Positions 9,110-19,020 of a stretch of DNA of 64,000 nt are shown piece by piece (the first letter of the stretch is position 1; every line of letters begins with the position of its first letter). The notes under the pieces are model-generated. The model saw nothing but the letters and a program-made list of their open reading frames with translations. It was not told where the DNA came from and made no database searches. A program made the translations under genes and the position numbers. The stretch is taken from positions 1 through 64,000 of the forward strand of contig CAJVWU010000007.1 of NCBI GenBank assembly GCA_913009755.1. Reading direction: 5' to 3'. This DNA is from an uncultured Bacteroidia bacterium (GTDB lineage: Bacteria > Bacteroidota > Bacteroidia > Bacteroidales > F082).

Positions 9110-10255
9110 TCACTTCATTAATCTGAAATATTTCGGATGGTAGCCCGGCAACAAGTCCGGATGGAAGGCCTTGATCAAATCAGCCAGTACAATCTGCGGT
9201 TCCAGGGGGCTGTTTTCAAAATAAGCTGTTTTTTGAACATTGCAATAAATCACGGAGTGTTCTGTAAAGGCTTTAAAATGTTTGTACAATTCATTCTCTT
9301 CTTCAAGTGCAATGTAAGAAGCCTTTTCGCCATAAGAACCCATGATCCGCCAGTAATCCGCATCATGGGCTTTCTGGTAAACCACCTCATATTCCAGCGG
9401 AAAGCTTGCCGTATGACGGTCATTTTTCCAGATATAATCTGCACCGGCATCGGCAAACAACCCGGCGGCATAGCTCTTCCCGCCTGCAACAAACCATTGC
9501 CCGTTAAAATATTTACCCGTAAAAACGGTCGGGCGGTCAGTCACATTTTCCGCCATCCGTTTATATTTATTGTACTCCTCAACGATGACATCAAACAGGC
9601 GATCCGCTTCATCAGATTTATTGAAAAAGGCAGCGGTAAATTTGATCCACTCAGCCCTGCCCAGCGGATTGGTTTCCAGATAATCGTTAAACGATACCCG
9701 GGGGATTTTGGTAATGTCCAAAGCATGCAGGTTGTCAATGGAATAGGGAGTATAAAATATTACGGAAGGGTTGACGATGAGCGTTTTCTCAGCAAAAAAA
9801 ATGCCATTGCCGGCCAACTCGGCAATATTCCCTTTTTCAACCTGCTCACGAATAAACGGGTTATTGATGTAAGCCGCTTCCGAAATGCCAACCACTTTAT
9901 CCAGTATGCCCAGCTTTTCAAAAGCATTTAACTGGGTTGCGGAAAAAACGGCTGCATCATGGGGGGAGCCTGTAAAAACATTGGATGAATCACGATATTG
10001 TCCGGCAATATCTTTATCCACAATAAAAAAATCATCGCTTCCCCGGGCTTTGTCACCCGAATGGTAAACCACAATCCGGGTTGCCCCTGTGAGCCTGTAA
10101 ACATCAAACCCTTCTGCATAATGAACTTCCGAAACCAGGTTTTTTTCATGTTGAACAAACAGGGTTTTAATATCCTGCTTGTTGGATGCCCGCTTACATC
10201 CCGCAACCGCCATCATCAGGATCAGCACCAGTATCATGCTGTAACCGTGATTCAT
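9110..10255 (-). CDS. ABC transporter substrate-binding lipoprotein (TroA/FepB-like)
   Basis: A 381-residue lipoprotein: signal segment SMILVLILMMAVAGC with the lipid-attachment Cys near residue 20. The body matches class III periplasmic binding proteins for siderophores, haem or cobalamin (FecB/BtuF type): an N-terminal lobe with NAFEKLGILDKVVGISEAAYINNP, a long linker helix around EADRLFDVIVEEYNKYKRMAE, and a C-terminal lobe ending in IVLADLIKAFHPDLLP. ATG at 10253-10255 is used; a longer frame to 10336 overlaps the next gene. No permease or ATPase gene is in the window, so the transporter partner is elsewhere. Confidence 0.82.
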   Translation of the reverse strand: MNHGYSMILVLILMMAVAGCKRASNKQDIKTLFVQHEKNLVSEVHYAEGFDVYRLTGATRIVVYHSGDKARGSDDFFIVDKDIAGQYRDSSNVFTGSPHDAAVFSATQLNAFEKLGILDKVVGISEAAYINNPFIREQVEKGNIAELAGNGIFFAEKTLIVNPSVIFYTPYSIDNLHALDITKIPRVSFNDYLETNPLGRAEWIKFTAAFFNKSDEADRLFDVIVEEYNKYKRMAENVTDRPTVFTGKYFNGQWFVAGGKSYAAGLFADAGADYIWKNDRHTASFPLEYEVVYQKAHDADYWRIMGSYGEKASYIALEEENELYKHFKAFTEHSVIYCNVQKTAYFENSPLEPQIVLADLIKAFHPDLLPGYHPKYFRLMK

Positions 10256-10265
10256 TTTTTTCAGT

Positions 10266-10637
10266 TTAATCAACGGAAAGGTCATCACGCTCAAGCAAAA
10301 GAATGGAATGTTGCGGTACGATAAAATATTTCTCATTGTGGAACTGTATTTCTACAGCCCCCTTTTTCAGAAAGATAGCGAGGTCACCCACCGTTGCCTG
10401 CAAGGGAATGTAATGGATGGTTTCTTCTTTTTTCTTCCAGGGCTCGTCAATCCCCTCCGAAGGAAGCGGAATGGGATACCCCGGCCCTGTTTTTACCACA
10501 TAACCGCTTTGTATCTCCTCTTTTTCTTTGTAGCCGGGGGGCAATAAAAGGCCGCTCCGGGTTTTTCCCGTTCCGGTTTTCGGCTTGATCAGTACCCGGT
10601 CGCCAACAACGATTAATTTATCAATTGGATTGACCAT
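10266..10637 (-). CDS. GroES-like co-chaperonin family protein
   Basis: A 123-residue protein with the GroES beta-barrel pattern: N-terminal VVGDRVLIKPKTGTGKTRSGLLLPPGYKEK, followed by SGYVVKTGPG, and a C-terminal strand IQFHNEKYFIVPQHSILLLER. It lacks a groEL neighbour and has a longer, proline-rich middle than canonical 95-residue GroES, so it is likely the divergent second GroES-like protein common in Bacteroidota rather than the essential chaperonin. The stop is 11 bases before the start of the binding lipoprotein on the same strand, which suggests co-transcription. Confidence 0.75.
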   Translation of the reverse strand: MVNPIDKLIVVGDRVLIKPKTGTGKTRSGLLLPPGYKEKEEIQSGYVVKTGPGYPIPLPSEGIDEPWKKKEETIHYIPLQATVGDLAIFLKKGAVEIQFHNEKYFIVPQHSILLLERDDLSVD

Positions 10638-10790
10638 GCTTTTGATTTTTATAAGTATGCAATTACTTTACAAAAATAGGATATTACCAATTTTAATTGA
10701 AAACCGGTATAATTCTGTTTGGTGTAATAAAATCCACCTGTTATACGACTAATGGACGGGAGTTTATAAAGTTTGAACTTTCAACATGTT

Positions 10791-11617
10791 ATGAAATATC
10801 TTTTCGCTTTTATTTTTGTTTTATCCGGGTTGGCCTCTTTTAGCCAAGGCGATACCAGCCGGCTAAAAATAAATATTGTCAACCACTTGCTGGATTCGCT
10901 GTGGAGTAATCCGCAAAGTTTTTTCAATAAAAACGATACCAACTGGCGGCTGTTGTGCGACAACCTGCATCAGGTTGACATGTGCAAATCCGATTTTTGC
11001 CCTCCCGGGTATCATGTCTATGCGGATTCACTGAACCGGTTTAAAAAAAATATTGATACGACCCTGCTCAAGCAGATTGTTAACGGACGCCGATATATTA
11101 ATAAACAATATTATATTTGGCTGGTATCATTAAAACTGGAATATAAAATCCTTTTTGAAACTTTCAGGAGAACAGACCTTGCCCGTTTCGACAGCCTTAA
11201 AGTAATTACACAGGGTTATGATTATGCCATTCCCAATGATTCCCGGAAATTCGGTATCCGGATGTTCGAAAACAACGGCCAATGGCTGAAGGAACCGCTG
11301 GAGATTATGGGCATTTATGATCAGGCAACGCAGGAAGAGATCATCAAGGCATTGATGTTTGATTTCAATGAAATGTTGATTGAACTCGGAAAAGAATACC
11401 ACAATATATATCATGTTGATTCCCGTGATTTTACAAGTTATCTTGAAAAAAGGATCATAAAAAACATGGGGCTTACTGGTATGATGAATTGCACCCGACC
11501 GATGAAGTCTTTAAAAAGATTGCCAACGCTTTTGTGGCGATCATGAATGATGAAATACCAAAAAAAGAAAGGGTTGTTAATGTGATTAATCTGAATAAAC
11601 AAAATAATTATCAATAA
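10791..11617 (+). pseudogene. exported hypothetical protein, frameshift near the C-terminus
   Basis: The frame from ATG 10791 encodes a signal peptide (MKYLFAFIFVLSGLASFSQ) and about 240 more residues of unrecognised, helix-rich protein. It ends at 11546 in a low-complexity tail. From 11471 another frame reads AYWYDELHPTDEVFKKIANAF and onward to the stop at 11615-11617, which looks like genuine conserved sequence with the DELHPTxxVFxxIAxxF pattern. One extra G in the G4 run at 11468-11471 would join the two into a protein of about 276 residues. Either a sequencing deletion or a decayed gene. Function unknown; the following gene starts ten bases later, so they are likely co-transcribed. Confidence 0.65.
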
Positions 11618-11626
11618 AAAATACTT

Positions 11627-13135
11627 ATGAAAGCGAGAAACACCTTTATCCTGACCTCTATTATCATTATTGTTTCCATAATACTTATTTACTTTATCTG
11701 GCGTCCTGTTTTGTGGAGCCTGATCTTTTTCGGGCCATTAATACTTATTGGATATTCCGACATTTTACAACACAAACAAGCCATCAGAAGAAATTTTCCG
11801 GTCATTGGCCACGGACGGTATCTGCTTGAATCGCTGCGTCCGGAGATCATGCAATATTTTGTTGAAACAGACACTGAGGGACGGCCCATCAACCGGATTT
11901 TCAGGACATTGGTCTATCAACGTTCGAAGAAGGTAAACGACACCTCCCCTTTTGGCACCCAGATGGATGTTTATAAAGTAGGATATGAGTGGATAGACCA
12001 CTCCATTTATGCCAAAAAACCGGAGCATGGAAAGGGTTTGCCCCGCATAAAGATTGGGGGACGAAACTGCAGGCAACCTTATTCTGCCAGTCTGCTCAAT
12101 ATTTCGGCCATGAGTTACGGGGCACTCAGCAAAAATGCCATAATGGCCATGAACAAAGGCGCCGGAATGGGAAATTTTGCACAGAATACAGGCGAAGGCG
12201 GGTTGAGCGAATACCATCTGAAATATGGAGGTGACCTCGTGTGGCAAATTGGTACGGGATATTTCGGCTGCCGCGATAAAAACGGGAATTTCTCACCGGA
12301 AATGTTCCGGGAAAAAGCAAACCGGGACAACGTAAAAATGATTGAAATAAAAATATCACAAGGTGCAAAGCCCGGACATGGAGGTATTCTCCCTGCATCA
12401 AAGAACACACCCGAAATTGCTGCGATCAGGGGTGTAGAACCCCACACCGATGTCCATTCACCACCGATGCATTCTGCATTTTCAACGCCTGTGGAGTTGA
12501 TGCAGTTTGTTAAAGAACTAAGAAATCTGTCAGGAGGTAAACCCATCGGTTTTAAACTGTGCCTTGGGAAAAAGAAAGAGTTCGAGGAAATATGCCAGGC
12601 CATGGTGGAAACCGGAGTATCCCCAGATTTTATCACCGTTGACGGTGGCGAAGGAGGCACAGGGGCTGCCCCCGTTGAATTTAGCAATTCGCTGGGCATG
12701 CCCTTGCGCGAAGGACTTGCTTTTGCTTATGATACATTAACACGCTTCAACCTGAAAAAAGACATTAAGCTGATTGCTTCCGGTAAAATATTAAGCGGTT
12801 TCCACATTGCCCGTGTCCTGGCCCTCGGTGCCGACCTGTGCAACAGCGCCCGTGCCATGATGTTGGCAACCGGTTGTATTCAGGCCCTCCAGTGCAACAA
12901 CAACACCTGCCCTGTGGGCGTGGCCACACAAAACAAACAATTGATGAAAGGTTTAAATGTAGAAGACAAGGCAAAACGGGTTTGCAATTTTCATCATGAA
13001 ACATTGCGGAGTTTTATTGAACTGATGGCGGCAGCAGGCATCTCCGGACCTTCCGACATCGGCAGAGAACATATCAACCGGAGGGTGAGCGCGATACAGA
13101 TAATGAACTATGCCCAGCTCTATCCTTTATGTTGA
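11627..13135 (+). CDS. membrane-anchored FMN-binding glutamate synthase-like protein
   Basis: A 502-residue protein with two N-terminal hydrophobic segments (about residues 7-45) and the full FMN-binding alpha/beta barrel of glutamate synthase. Visible landmarks: AMSYGALSKNAIMAMNKGA near 158, GEGGLSEYH, KISQGAKPGHGGILP near 243, FITVDGGEGGTGAAP near 340, and the Cys cluster CNSARAMMLATGC, then CNNNTCPVG near 425, the iron-sulfur ligand region of the family. It lacks the glutaminase domain, so it is one of the stand-alone GltB2-like proteins whose physiological reaction is not settled. Start has only ten bases separation from the preceding broken gene. Confidence 0.88.
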   Translation: MKARNTFILTSIIIIVSIILIYFIWRPVLWSLIFFGPLILIGYSDILQHKQAIRRNFPVIGHGRYLLESLRPEIMQYFVETDTEGRPINRIFRTLVYQRSKKVNDTSPFGTQMDVYKVGYEWIDHSIYAKKPEHGKGLPRIKIGGRNCRQPYSASLLNISAMSYGALSKNAIMAMNKGAGMGNFAQNTGEGGLSEYHLKYGGDLVWQIGTGYFGCRDKNGNFSPEMFREKANRDNVKMIEIKISQGAKPGHGGILPASKNTPEIAAIRGVEPHTDVHSPPMHSAFSTPVELMQFVKELRNLSGGKPIGFKLCLGKKKEFEEICQAMVETGVSPDFITVDGGEGGTGAAPVEFSNSLGMPLREGLAFAYDTLTRFNLKKDIKLIASGKILSGFHIARVLALGADLCNSARAMMLATGCIQALQCNNNTCPVGVATQNKQLMKGLNVEDKAKRVCNFHHETLRSFIELMAAAGISGPSDIGREHINRRVSAIQIMNYAQLYPLC

Positions 13136-13218
13136 AGAAAAAAGTGTTGTATAAAAAATAGCATACAGAACTTCAAACCTTAATAAAATGAGGTAATTTT
13201 GTAAAAAATAAATCGGTT

Positions 13219-13536
13219 ATGCGCTTTTACCTGTTCAGAACCCCAAAACCCAAAAGGTTCAGTTACAAGCCGCGGTATTATGATCCTGAAAAGGAACGGC
13301 GTGAACGCAGGAAAGCTGAACTCGGGCTGCGTTCCGAATTATCGCACAAGGAAAACCTCCGCCTCCGGATGGATAAAACCTGGAAAAAGCATGACATGGA
13401 TTCGAAGAGGAACCTGGTAGCCAAAGTGATTTATTATTCTTTTTATGCTTTCCTGATTTTCGGGAGTATTTATGTTATCTTTTTTACGAATTTTGTTGAC
13501 AAACTTCTTCTCCTGTTTGGTTTCGGAAGCAGGTGA
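13219..13536 (+). CDS. small membrane protein of unknown function upstream of mutL
   Basis: A 105-residue protein: a strongly basic N-terminal half (KPKRFSYKPRYYDPEKERRERRKAELG) followed by one or two membrane segments near residues 72-102 (VIYYSFYAFLIFGSIYVIFF). I do not recognise a named domain. It begins 83 bases after the flavoprotein gene and ends 39 bases before mutL, on the same strand. Its composition and coding frame look real and it probably belongs to the mutL transcript. Its role is unknown. Confidence 0.6.
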   Translation: MRFYLFRTPKPKRFSYKPRYYDPEKERRERRKAELGLRSELSHKENLRLRMDKTWKKHDMDSKRNLVAKVIYYSFYAFLIFGSIYVIFFTNFVDKLLLLFGFGSR

Positions 13537-13575
13537 TAACCATAAAGCGGACAACAGACCCACAGAAACCCATAT

Positions 13576-15399
13576 ATGTCGAACATCATTAAACTTCTTC
13601 CCGATTCGGTAGCCAATCAGATAGCAGCAGGTGAAGTGATCCAACGTCCGGCATCGGCAGTAAAAGAGTTGCTCGAAAATTCAATTGATGCCGGGGCTAC
13701 AAGCATTGACCTGATCATAAAAGATGCCGGGAAAACACTGATCCAGGTCATTGACAACGGCACAGGCATGTCAGCCATGGATGCACGCATGTGTTTTGAA
13801 CGTCATGCCACTTCCAAGATCAGCAAAGCCGATGACCTGTTTGCCATCCGGACAATGGGTTTCAGGGGTGAGGCGCTGGCTTCCATTGCGGCCATTGCCC
13901 AGGTAGAAGTCAAGACCAAACCCCACGGGGATGAACTGGGCACCTGCCTGAAAATTGAAGGCTCAACGCTGGTGAGCCAGGAAGCCTGCCAGTGCCGGGC
14001 AGGTAGCAATATCCTGGTAAAAAACCTCTTTTTCAATGTTCCGGCCCGGCGTAACTTTTTAAAGTCGAACACCACCGAAACAAGGCATGTCATCGAAGAA
14101 TTTATCCGTGTGGCGGTATTTCAACCGGATATCTCGTTCAGCATGACCCACAACGGGAAATCAGTTTATCAACTGATCTCGGGAAACCTTAAATCGCGGA
14201 TTATCGGGCTGTTTGGAAAAGCTTACGACCAACGGTTGCTGAGGGTGGAACAAGCAACCGACAAACTGAATATTCACGGATTTATCGGGAAACCCGAATT
14301 TGCCAAAAAAACCCGCGGGGAACAATATTTCTTTGTCAACAACCGGTTCATCAGGCAGGCATACCTGAACCATGCCGTTACCAATGCTTACACCGAACTG
14401 ATGCCTGCCGATGCTTTTCCCACTTACTTTCTGAACATCAACGTTGATCCCAATGAAATAGATATCAATATCCATCCCACCAAAACCGAAGTCAACTTCA
14501 GGGATATAAGGTATGTATATTCCGTTATTCATTCAGCAGTAAAACAAGCCGTCGGAAAGCACAGTCTTACCCCTACCATTGACTTTAATGTTGACCCGGC
14601 CATTGAAGCGGTATTGGGAGAAAAGCCTGACAGGGAAATCAAACATCCACAAATTATCATTGATCCTGAATATAACCCTTTTACAAAAACAGCAGGAAAA
14701 GGAATCCCCGGATCATCCCCATGGCCGACCACCGGGGACTGGAAAAAGGTATATACGGGCACTGTTCCCGGACAGGAAAATAAAGAGGGGCCCCCATCCG
14801 CTGATGATCAAAATTTATCCATACCAACAGATGAACAGGGGAAATTTTACCTGCTCCACACAAAATATATCCTCACCGGCGTCAGGTCGGGCCTGATGGT
14901 AATTGACCTGCAAAAGGCACACAAGCGAATACTATACGAACAATATCTCGAACAACTCACCGGAAGGGATAAAGCTTCGCAACAACAACTGTTTCCCCAC
15001 AATTTGCATTTCTCACCCGGTGATGCTGAAATTCTCCGTTCCCTGAAAAACGACCTTGAAAAACTGGGATTTGTTATTGAAGCATTTGGTAATAGCGGGT
15101 TTGTCGTCAACGGAATTCCTGCCGATCTGCTTGAAACCGATGTGGAAGCGGTTTTGGAAAAGATTGTGGAGAATCATAAACTGTATGCCAAAGACCTTAA
15201 TTATGATAAAAACGCTATTTTAGCCCGCTCAATGGCAGCCAATACGGCGGTGAAACCGGGCACAAAACTTTTAGAAACGGAAATGGCAGATATCTTTAAC
15301 CGGCTGTTTGCCTGCAAAGTTCCCGAAGTTGCCCCTGACGGTTCGAAGATTGTAACCATCATCGCCCTCGCTGACATAGAAAAATGGATGAAAAAGTGA
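13576..15399 (+). CDS. mutL: DNA mismatch repair protein MutL
   Basis: Cytoplasmic GHKL ATPase that couples MutS mismatch recognition to strand incision. The 607 residues show the conserved N-terminus (IKLLPDSVANQIAAGEVIQRPA), the ATP-binding motifs ELLENSIDAGAT and VIDNGTGM, FRGEALASIAAIAQV, and FVNNRFIRQAYLNHAV with NIHPTKTEVNF in the transducer domain. A poorly conserved linker (about 350-420) leads to the C-terminal dimerisation domain from about residue 430. I do not see an obvious DQHAxxER endonuclease motif: the equivalent position reads DLQKAHKRILYEQYL, so the nicking activity should be checked. Length is normal. Confidence 0.95.
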   Translation: MSNIIKLLPDSVANQIAAGEVIQRPASAVKELLENSIDAGATSIDLIIKDAGKTLIQVIDNGTGMSAMDARMCFERHATSKISKADDLFAIRTMGFRGEALASIAAIAQVEVKTKPHGDELGTCLKIEGSTLVSQEACQCRAGSNILVKNLFFNVPARRNFLKSNTTETRHVIEEFIRVAVFQPDISFSMTHNGKSVYQLISGNLKSRIIGLFGKAYDQRLLRVEQATDKLNIHGFIGKPEFAKKTRGEQYFFVNNRFIRQAYLNHAVTNAYTELMPADAFPTYFLNINVDPNEIDINIHPTKTEVNFRDIRYVYSVIHSAVKQAVGKHSLTPTIDFNVDPAIEAVLGEKPDREIKHPQIIIDPEYNPFTKTAGKGIPGSSPWPTTGDWKKVYTGTVPGQENKEGPPSADDQNLSIPTDEQGKFYLLHTKYILTGVRSGLMVIDLQKAHKRILYEQYLEQLTGRDKASQQQLFPHNLHFSPGDAEILRSLKNDLEKLGFVIEAFGNSGFVVNGIPADLLETDVEAVLEKIVENHKLYAKDLNYDKNAILARSMAANTAVKPGTKLLETEMADIFNRLFACKVPEVAPDGSKIVTIIALADIEKWMKK

Positions 15400-15570
15400 C
15401 AGTTTGAACTGTCGCGGTATATTTATTGACAAAAAACATAAATAATTTAATGGATTTTGATGAATGAGTTTCTAAAAAGAGTTAACCCATGAGAATAAGT
15501 CGAAAGACCCGGAATTCACGCTTAACCCGAAACTCAAATCTCAAAACCCGAAACTCAAAACTCAATTATA

Positions 15571-16311
15571 ATGCAACAATTCAGGCCCGGAGGGTTCAAT
15601 ATGCTGCCGCCGGTAGTTAAAAACCTTTTGATAATAAACATCTTGTTTTTCCTGGCAACCCTTGCACTTAGCCGCTTCGGGATTGACCTTAATAAATACC
15701 TGGCCTTGTATTATCCGGCTTCCAAACAGTTTGGTATCTGGCAATTGGTATCTTACATGTTTATGCACGGCGGTTGGATGCATATTCTTTTTAACATGTT
15801 CGCCCTGTGGATGTTTGGCAATGTACTTGAAAATGTGTGGGGACCAAAACGGTTTTTGAATTTTTACCTCATATCAGGGATCGGAGCGGGGCTGACACAA
15901 ATTCTGGTTGCTTTTATCCGGTTGCAGGCACATCATCTTTCACTCACTCCCGATGAAATGAATATGGTTTACAGTGAAGGATATAAGATTTTGATGAGTG
16001 GCAGGAACTATTCCGACCCGTCCTTGAGTTTTTACAATATTATCCTGAATATCCCGACAATCGGTGCATCCGGGGCCATTTTCGGCATCTTGCTGGCTTT
16101 CGGTATGATGTTCCCTAATTCATTGATATATGTTTACTTTGCCATCCCTATCAAAGCAAAATATTTTGTTATGATCTACGGTGCCATTGAACTTTTTTCG
16201 GGAATATCAAATCAGGCCGGTGATAATGTGGCTCATTTTGCCCACCTCGGCGGAATGGTGTTTGGGTATTTTGTGATCCTTTATTGGAAAAAGAAAGGAA
16301 CGCTATTATAG
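15571..16311 (+). CDS. rhomboid-family intramembrane serine protease
   Basis: A 246-residue polytopic protein with six hydrophobic segments. The catalytic serine motif GASGAIFG has Ser at residue 167, and the catalytic histidine lies in AHFAHLGG (residues 221-228). The loop 1 motif is HGGWMHILFNM near 66-76. Rhomboids cut transmembrane proteins within the bilayer; the substrate is not predictable. It is followed by a second rhomboid on the same strand, 220 bases downstream. Just upstream (15500-15570) there is a short imperfect direct repeat (aacccgaaactcaaa, twice). The reading frame is intact. Confidence 0.9.
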   Translation: MQQFRPGGFNMLPPVVKNLLIINILFFLATLALSRFGIDLNKYLALYYPASKQFGIWQLVSYMFMHGGWMHILFNMFALWMFGNVLENVWGPKRFLNFYLISGIGAGLTQILVAFIRLQAHHLSLTPDEMNMVYSEGYKILMSGRNYSDPSLSFYNIILNIPTIGASGAIFGILLAFGMMFPNSLIYVYFAIPIKAKYFVMIYGAIELFSGISNQAGDNVAHFAHLGGMVFGYFVILYWKKKGTLL

Positions 16312-16350
16312 ATGTTGGATTTATTGGATAATTGGGAATTGAAAGACCTT

Positions 16351-16378
16351 CCAGCATCTCGTCCCAGACGAGACCTGG
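16351..16378. repeat. REP-like palindrome
   Basis: TCTCGTC (16357-16363) and GACGAGA (16367-16373) form a hairpin with a CCA loop, extended by outer CCAG/CTGG. It lies in the gap between the two rhomboid genes and resembles extragenic palindromes rather than a terminator because it has no T run. Confidence 0.5.
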
Positions 16379-16532
16379 AAGAGCATGAATTAGTGAATGA
16401 ATAAAAGATTTTTGGAGAATCTGTTGAATCACGGAATTGGATGGTTGATGATTGGCAAATGACTGAAGACTGCCGACTGTTGACTGCCGACTGAAGCCAT
16501 CAACTTTGTTCATTTTATAAAAATGTTTTATC

Positions 16533-17459
16533 ATGTTTGGATTTCAGCAACCGCAACATAACACAGGAGAAATATTCAGACAGATATTTTTCAGCAAGAC
16601 GGTATTGTCGAGGCTTATCCTCATTAACACAGTAGTTTACCTGCTGGTACAGGTAGTCAATCTTTTTACCTGGCTGTTTGCCGTTCATCTGCAAAGTGAG
16701 ATTTTAAGTGCCATCGGGCAATATCTGGCATTACCTTCCAGCCTGCCTGACCTTGCTTCAAAACCATGGACGGTTTTCACTTATATGTTCTTACAGGAAG
16801 GTTTTTTCCATTGGTTATTCAATATGATCATGCTTTACTTCGGTGGTATAATTTTCCTGGAATACCTCAGCGAAAAGAAGCTTCTCCGGACTTACATTAT
16901 TGGCGGGCTGACGGGAGCATTCTTTTTTGTGCTTGCTTTTAACATCTTTCCTGTATTTGAACACGTAAGCCATATAGCTGTGGCACTGGGGGCTTCCGCT
17001 TCAGTATTGGCCATCATCATCGCCATTGCCACCTATGTCCCCGATTATACAATCCATCTTTTTTTGCTGGGCCGCATGAAACTGAAATATCTGGCCCTGA
17101 TATTTGTCGCCATTGACCTGCTTAGTATCCAAAAGGGGAATGCAGGCGGACACATTGCCCATCTGGGTGGTGCGTTGTGGGGTTTCGCCTATGCCTTTTA
17201 CCTGAGGAGAGGAACAGATGCTTCCCATTTATTTGACGACCTTCATCTGTCCAATCCGTTTACCCGGCGTAAAATGGAAAAAATGGATACATCGAGGCCA
17301 AAATCAGGCCGTCCGATGGATGATGACGAATACTCCAAAAAAAAGACTGCAACGCAAAAAGAAATTGACCATATCCTTGAGAAAATCTCAAAGTCAGGTT
17401 ATGAAAGCCTGACAAAAGCCGAAAAAGACTTGCTGTTTAAAAGCAGCAACAAAAGTTGA
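16533..17459 (+). CDS. rhomboid-family protease with cytoplasmic C-terminal extension
   Basis: A 308-residue protein. The membrane domain (about residues 20-230) has the serine motif ALGASASVLA and the histidine region GGHIAHLGGALWG. Loop 1 has FFHWLFNMIMLYFGG. The last 75 residues form a charged cytoplasmic tail (MDDDEYSKKKTATQKEIDHILEKISKS and KAEKDLLF), a pattern common to Bacteroidota rhomboid paralogues. It is the second member of a tandem pair but only weakly similar to the first, so it is not a recent duplicate. Catalytic serine and histidine are both present, so it is likely active. Confidence 0.85.
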   Translation: MFGFQQPQHNTGEIFRQIFFSKTVLSRLILINTVVYLLVQVVNLFTWLFAVHLQSEILSAIGQYLALPSSLPDLASKPWTVFTYMFLQEGFFHWLFNMIMLYFGGIIFLEYLSEKKLLRTYIIGGLTGAFFFVLAFNIFPVFEHVSHIAVALGASASVLAIIIAIATYVPDYTIHLFLLGRMKLKYLALIFVAIDLLSIQKGNAGGHIAHLGGALWGFAYAFYLRRGTDASHLFDDLHLSNPFTRRKMEKMDTSRPKSGRPMDDDEYSKKKTATQKEIDHILEKISKSGYESLTKAEKDLLFKSSNKS

Positions 17460-17653
17460 ACAACGGCAACAAAATGTATCATTTCTCTGAGGAAATCGGG
17501 TGGGACCGCGGGTTAGCTGACGAAAGAGTCCGGAAATACATAAAGTGAAATTCTCCCGAAGAAAAACTCCAGGCCCCAGACTCAAAACCACAAAACGGAT
17601 AGTTGTATTTTTTCTATACGACATGAACAAAGATTTAATACTTTTGAAACCTG

Positions 17654-18760
17654 ATGTCAAAACCACATAAACCACGACTACTTAAAATTATCATGGTGAC
17701 GATCAATATGATTGTAGCCGTTTTATTGATTGGCACTTATCTGCCTGCATACATGGCACCTTCTTTTTCCTCATTCATTTCAATTTTCGGTTTATTCTAT
17801 CCGCTGCTGCTTTTCATTAATCTGGCATTTGTCCTTTTTTGGCTTCTTTTTCGTCTGAAACTGGCTTTAATTTCCCTGATTATCATTCTTGCCGGATACA
17901 ATAACCTGTTTAACAACTTCCACTATAACCTTTTTAAGGATCATATTCATAATGGCACTACACTTAAAGTTCTGACTTATAATGTCCAGACGTTTGGTGC
18001 AACGGATGACAATTTTAGTGAGGAAACAAAGCGTAATAAGATCCTTTATTTTTTAAAAAACGAAAACCCGCATATCACCTGCCTTCAGGAATATCACAGT
18101 AAAGGCAAAACGCGTTACGAGCCTTTGAAGAACATGAAAGACACATTGGATGTGGGGACATATTATTTCGAGAGTTACTTCAGCCCGAAATTTAATCAGC
18201 TGTCAGGCCTGGTGATTTTTTCAAAATTCGGGGCTGTTGACAAAGGAAAACTTAAATTTAAAGGAAGCCGGACTTTTGGCATCTATGCCGATCTGTTGAT
18301 CGGGGGTGATACGGTCAGGGTGTATAACATACACCTGGCCAGCATACAACTTGAACCTTCCGATATTGATTTTATGATCAACGGCGGACAGGAAAAAAAA
18401 GGGTTGTTCACGCCACATACATTGAAGATATATGAAAAACTTACGGATGCTTTCCTTTTGCGGGAACAACAAATGGCATTTATTACCCGGCAACTTGACC
18501 AGTGCCATTACCCGGTAATCCTTTGCGGTGATTTTAATGATACACCTTCTTCCTATGTTTACAATCAGATAAGCAAAAAACTTGACGACACCTTTAAAAA
18601 CAAAGGAAAAGGCCTGGGCCAGACCTATGCAGGCCAACTTCCTTTCCTGCGGATAGACTATATTTTTAAAACCGGGAATATCAATACCTTTCGTTATCAG
18701 ACTTATCAGGTTGACTTTTCCGATCACTTTCCTGTTAGTACCCTGTTAACCATTGAGTAA
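17654..18760 (+). CDS. membrane-anchored endonuclease/exonuclease/phosphatase-fold protein
   Basis: A 368-residue protein: three hydrophobic segments in the first 95 residues, then an EEP (DNase I-like) domain. Recognisable motifs are LTYNVQTFGA near 110, ITCLQEYHS near 142 (metal-binding Glu), YNIHLASIQ near 223, VILCGDFNDTPSS near 293 (G-D-F-N-D core), and FSDHFPVST at the end (catalytic Asp-His). All catalytic positions look intact. The family includes nucleases, sphingomyelinases and phosphoesterases. The membrane anchor points the domain outward, so an extracytoplasmic phosphoesterase role is more likely than DNA repair. Confidence 0.85.
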   Translation: MSKPHKPRLLKIIMVTINMIVAVLLIGTYLPAYMAPSFSSFISIFGLFYPLLLFINLAFVLFWLLFRLKLALISLIIILAGYNNLFNNFHYNLFKDHIHNGTTLKVLTYNVQTFGATDDNFSEETKRNKILYFLKNENPHITCLQEYHSKGKTRYEPLKNMKDTLDVGTYYFESYFSPKFNQLSGLVIFSKFGAVDKGKLKFKGSRTFGIYADLLIGGDTVRVYNIHLASIQLEPSDIDFMINGGQEKKGLFTPHTLKIYEKLTDAFLLREQQMAFITRQLDQCHYPVILCGDFNDTPSSYVYNQISKKLDDTFKNKGKGLGQTYAGQLPFLRIDYIFKTGNINTFRYQTYQVDFSDHFPVSTLLTIE

Positions 18761-19020
18761 AAAAGCCGGGATTTATTAGCTCACATACTCATCTTCAATA
18801 CATATTGAGAAAGACCAAAAAAGGAAGCGGTATGCACAACCTCCTGAATAAGTTACAGAATGTCCTTTAAAAATCAAAAGTACATACCCCAAGCCCCTTA
18901 TGTAGCATGGAGGGGCAAAAGGAGTTTAAGTTTCATTTCGGGGTAAGTACAATCATGGTAACCGGGTTTTTTGTCAACCTTTCATCAAAATTGTTCCTCC
19001 GGGTAGCGCTTCATTATTCA

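Noticed and set aside
16400-16500. Short repeats of GACTGCCGACTG before the second rhomboid gene
   Set aside because: Irregular spacing and only three or four copies; no evidence of function or of a CRISPR.
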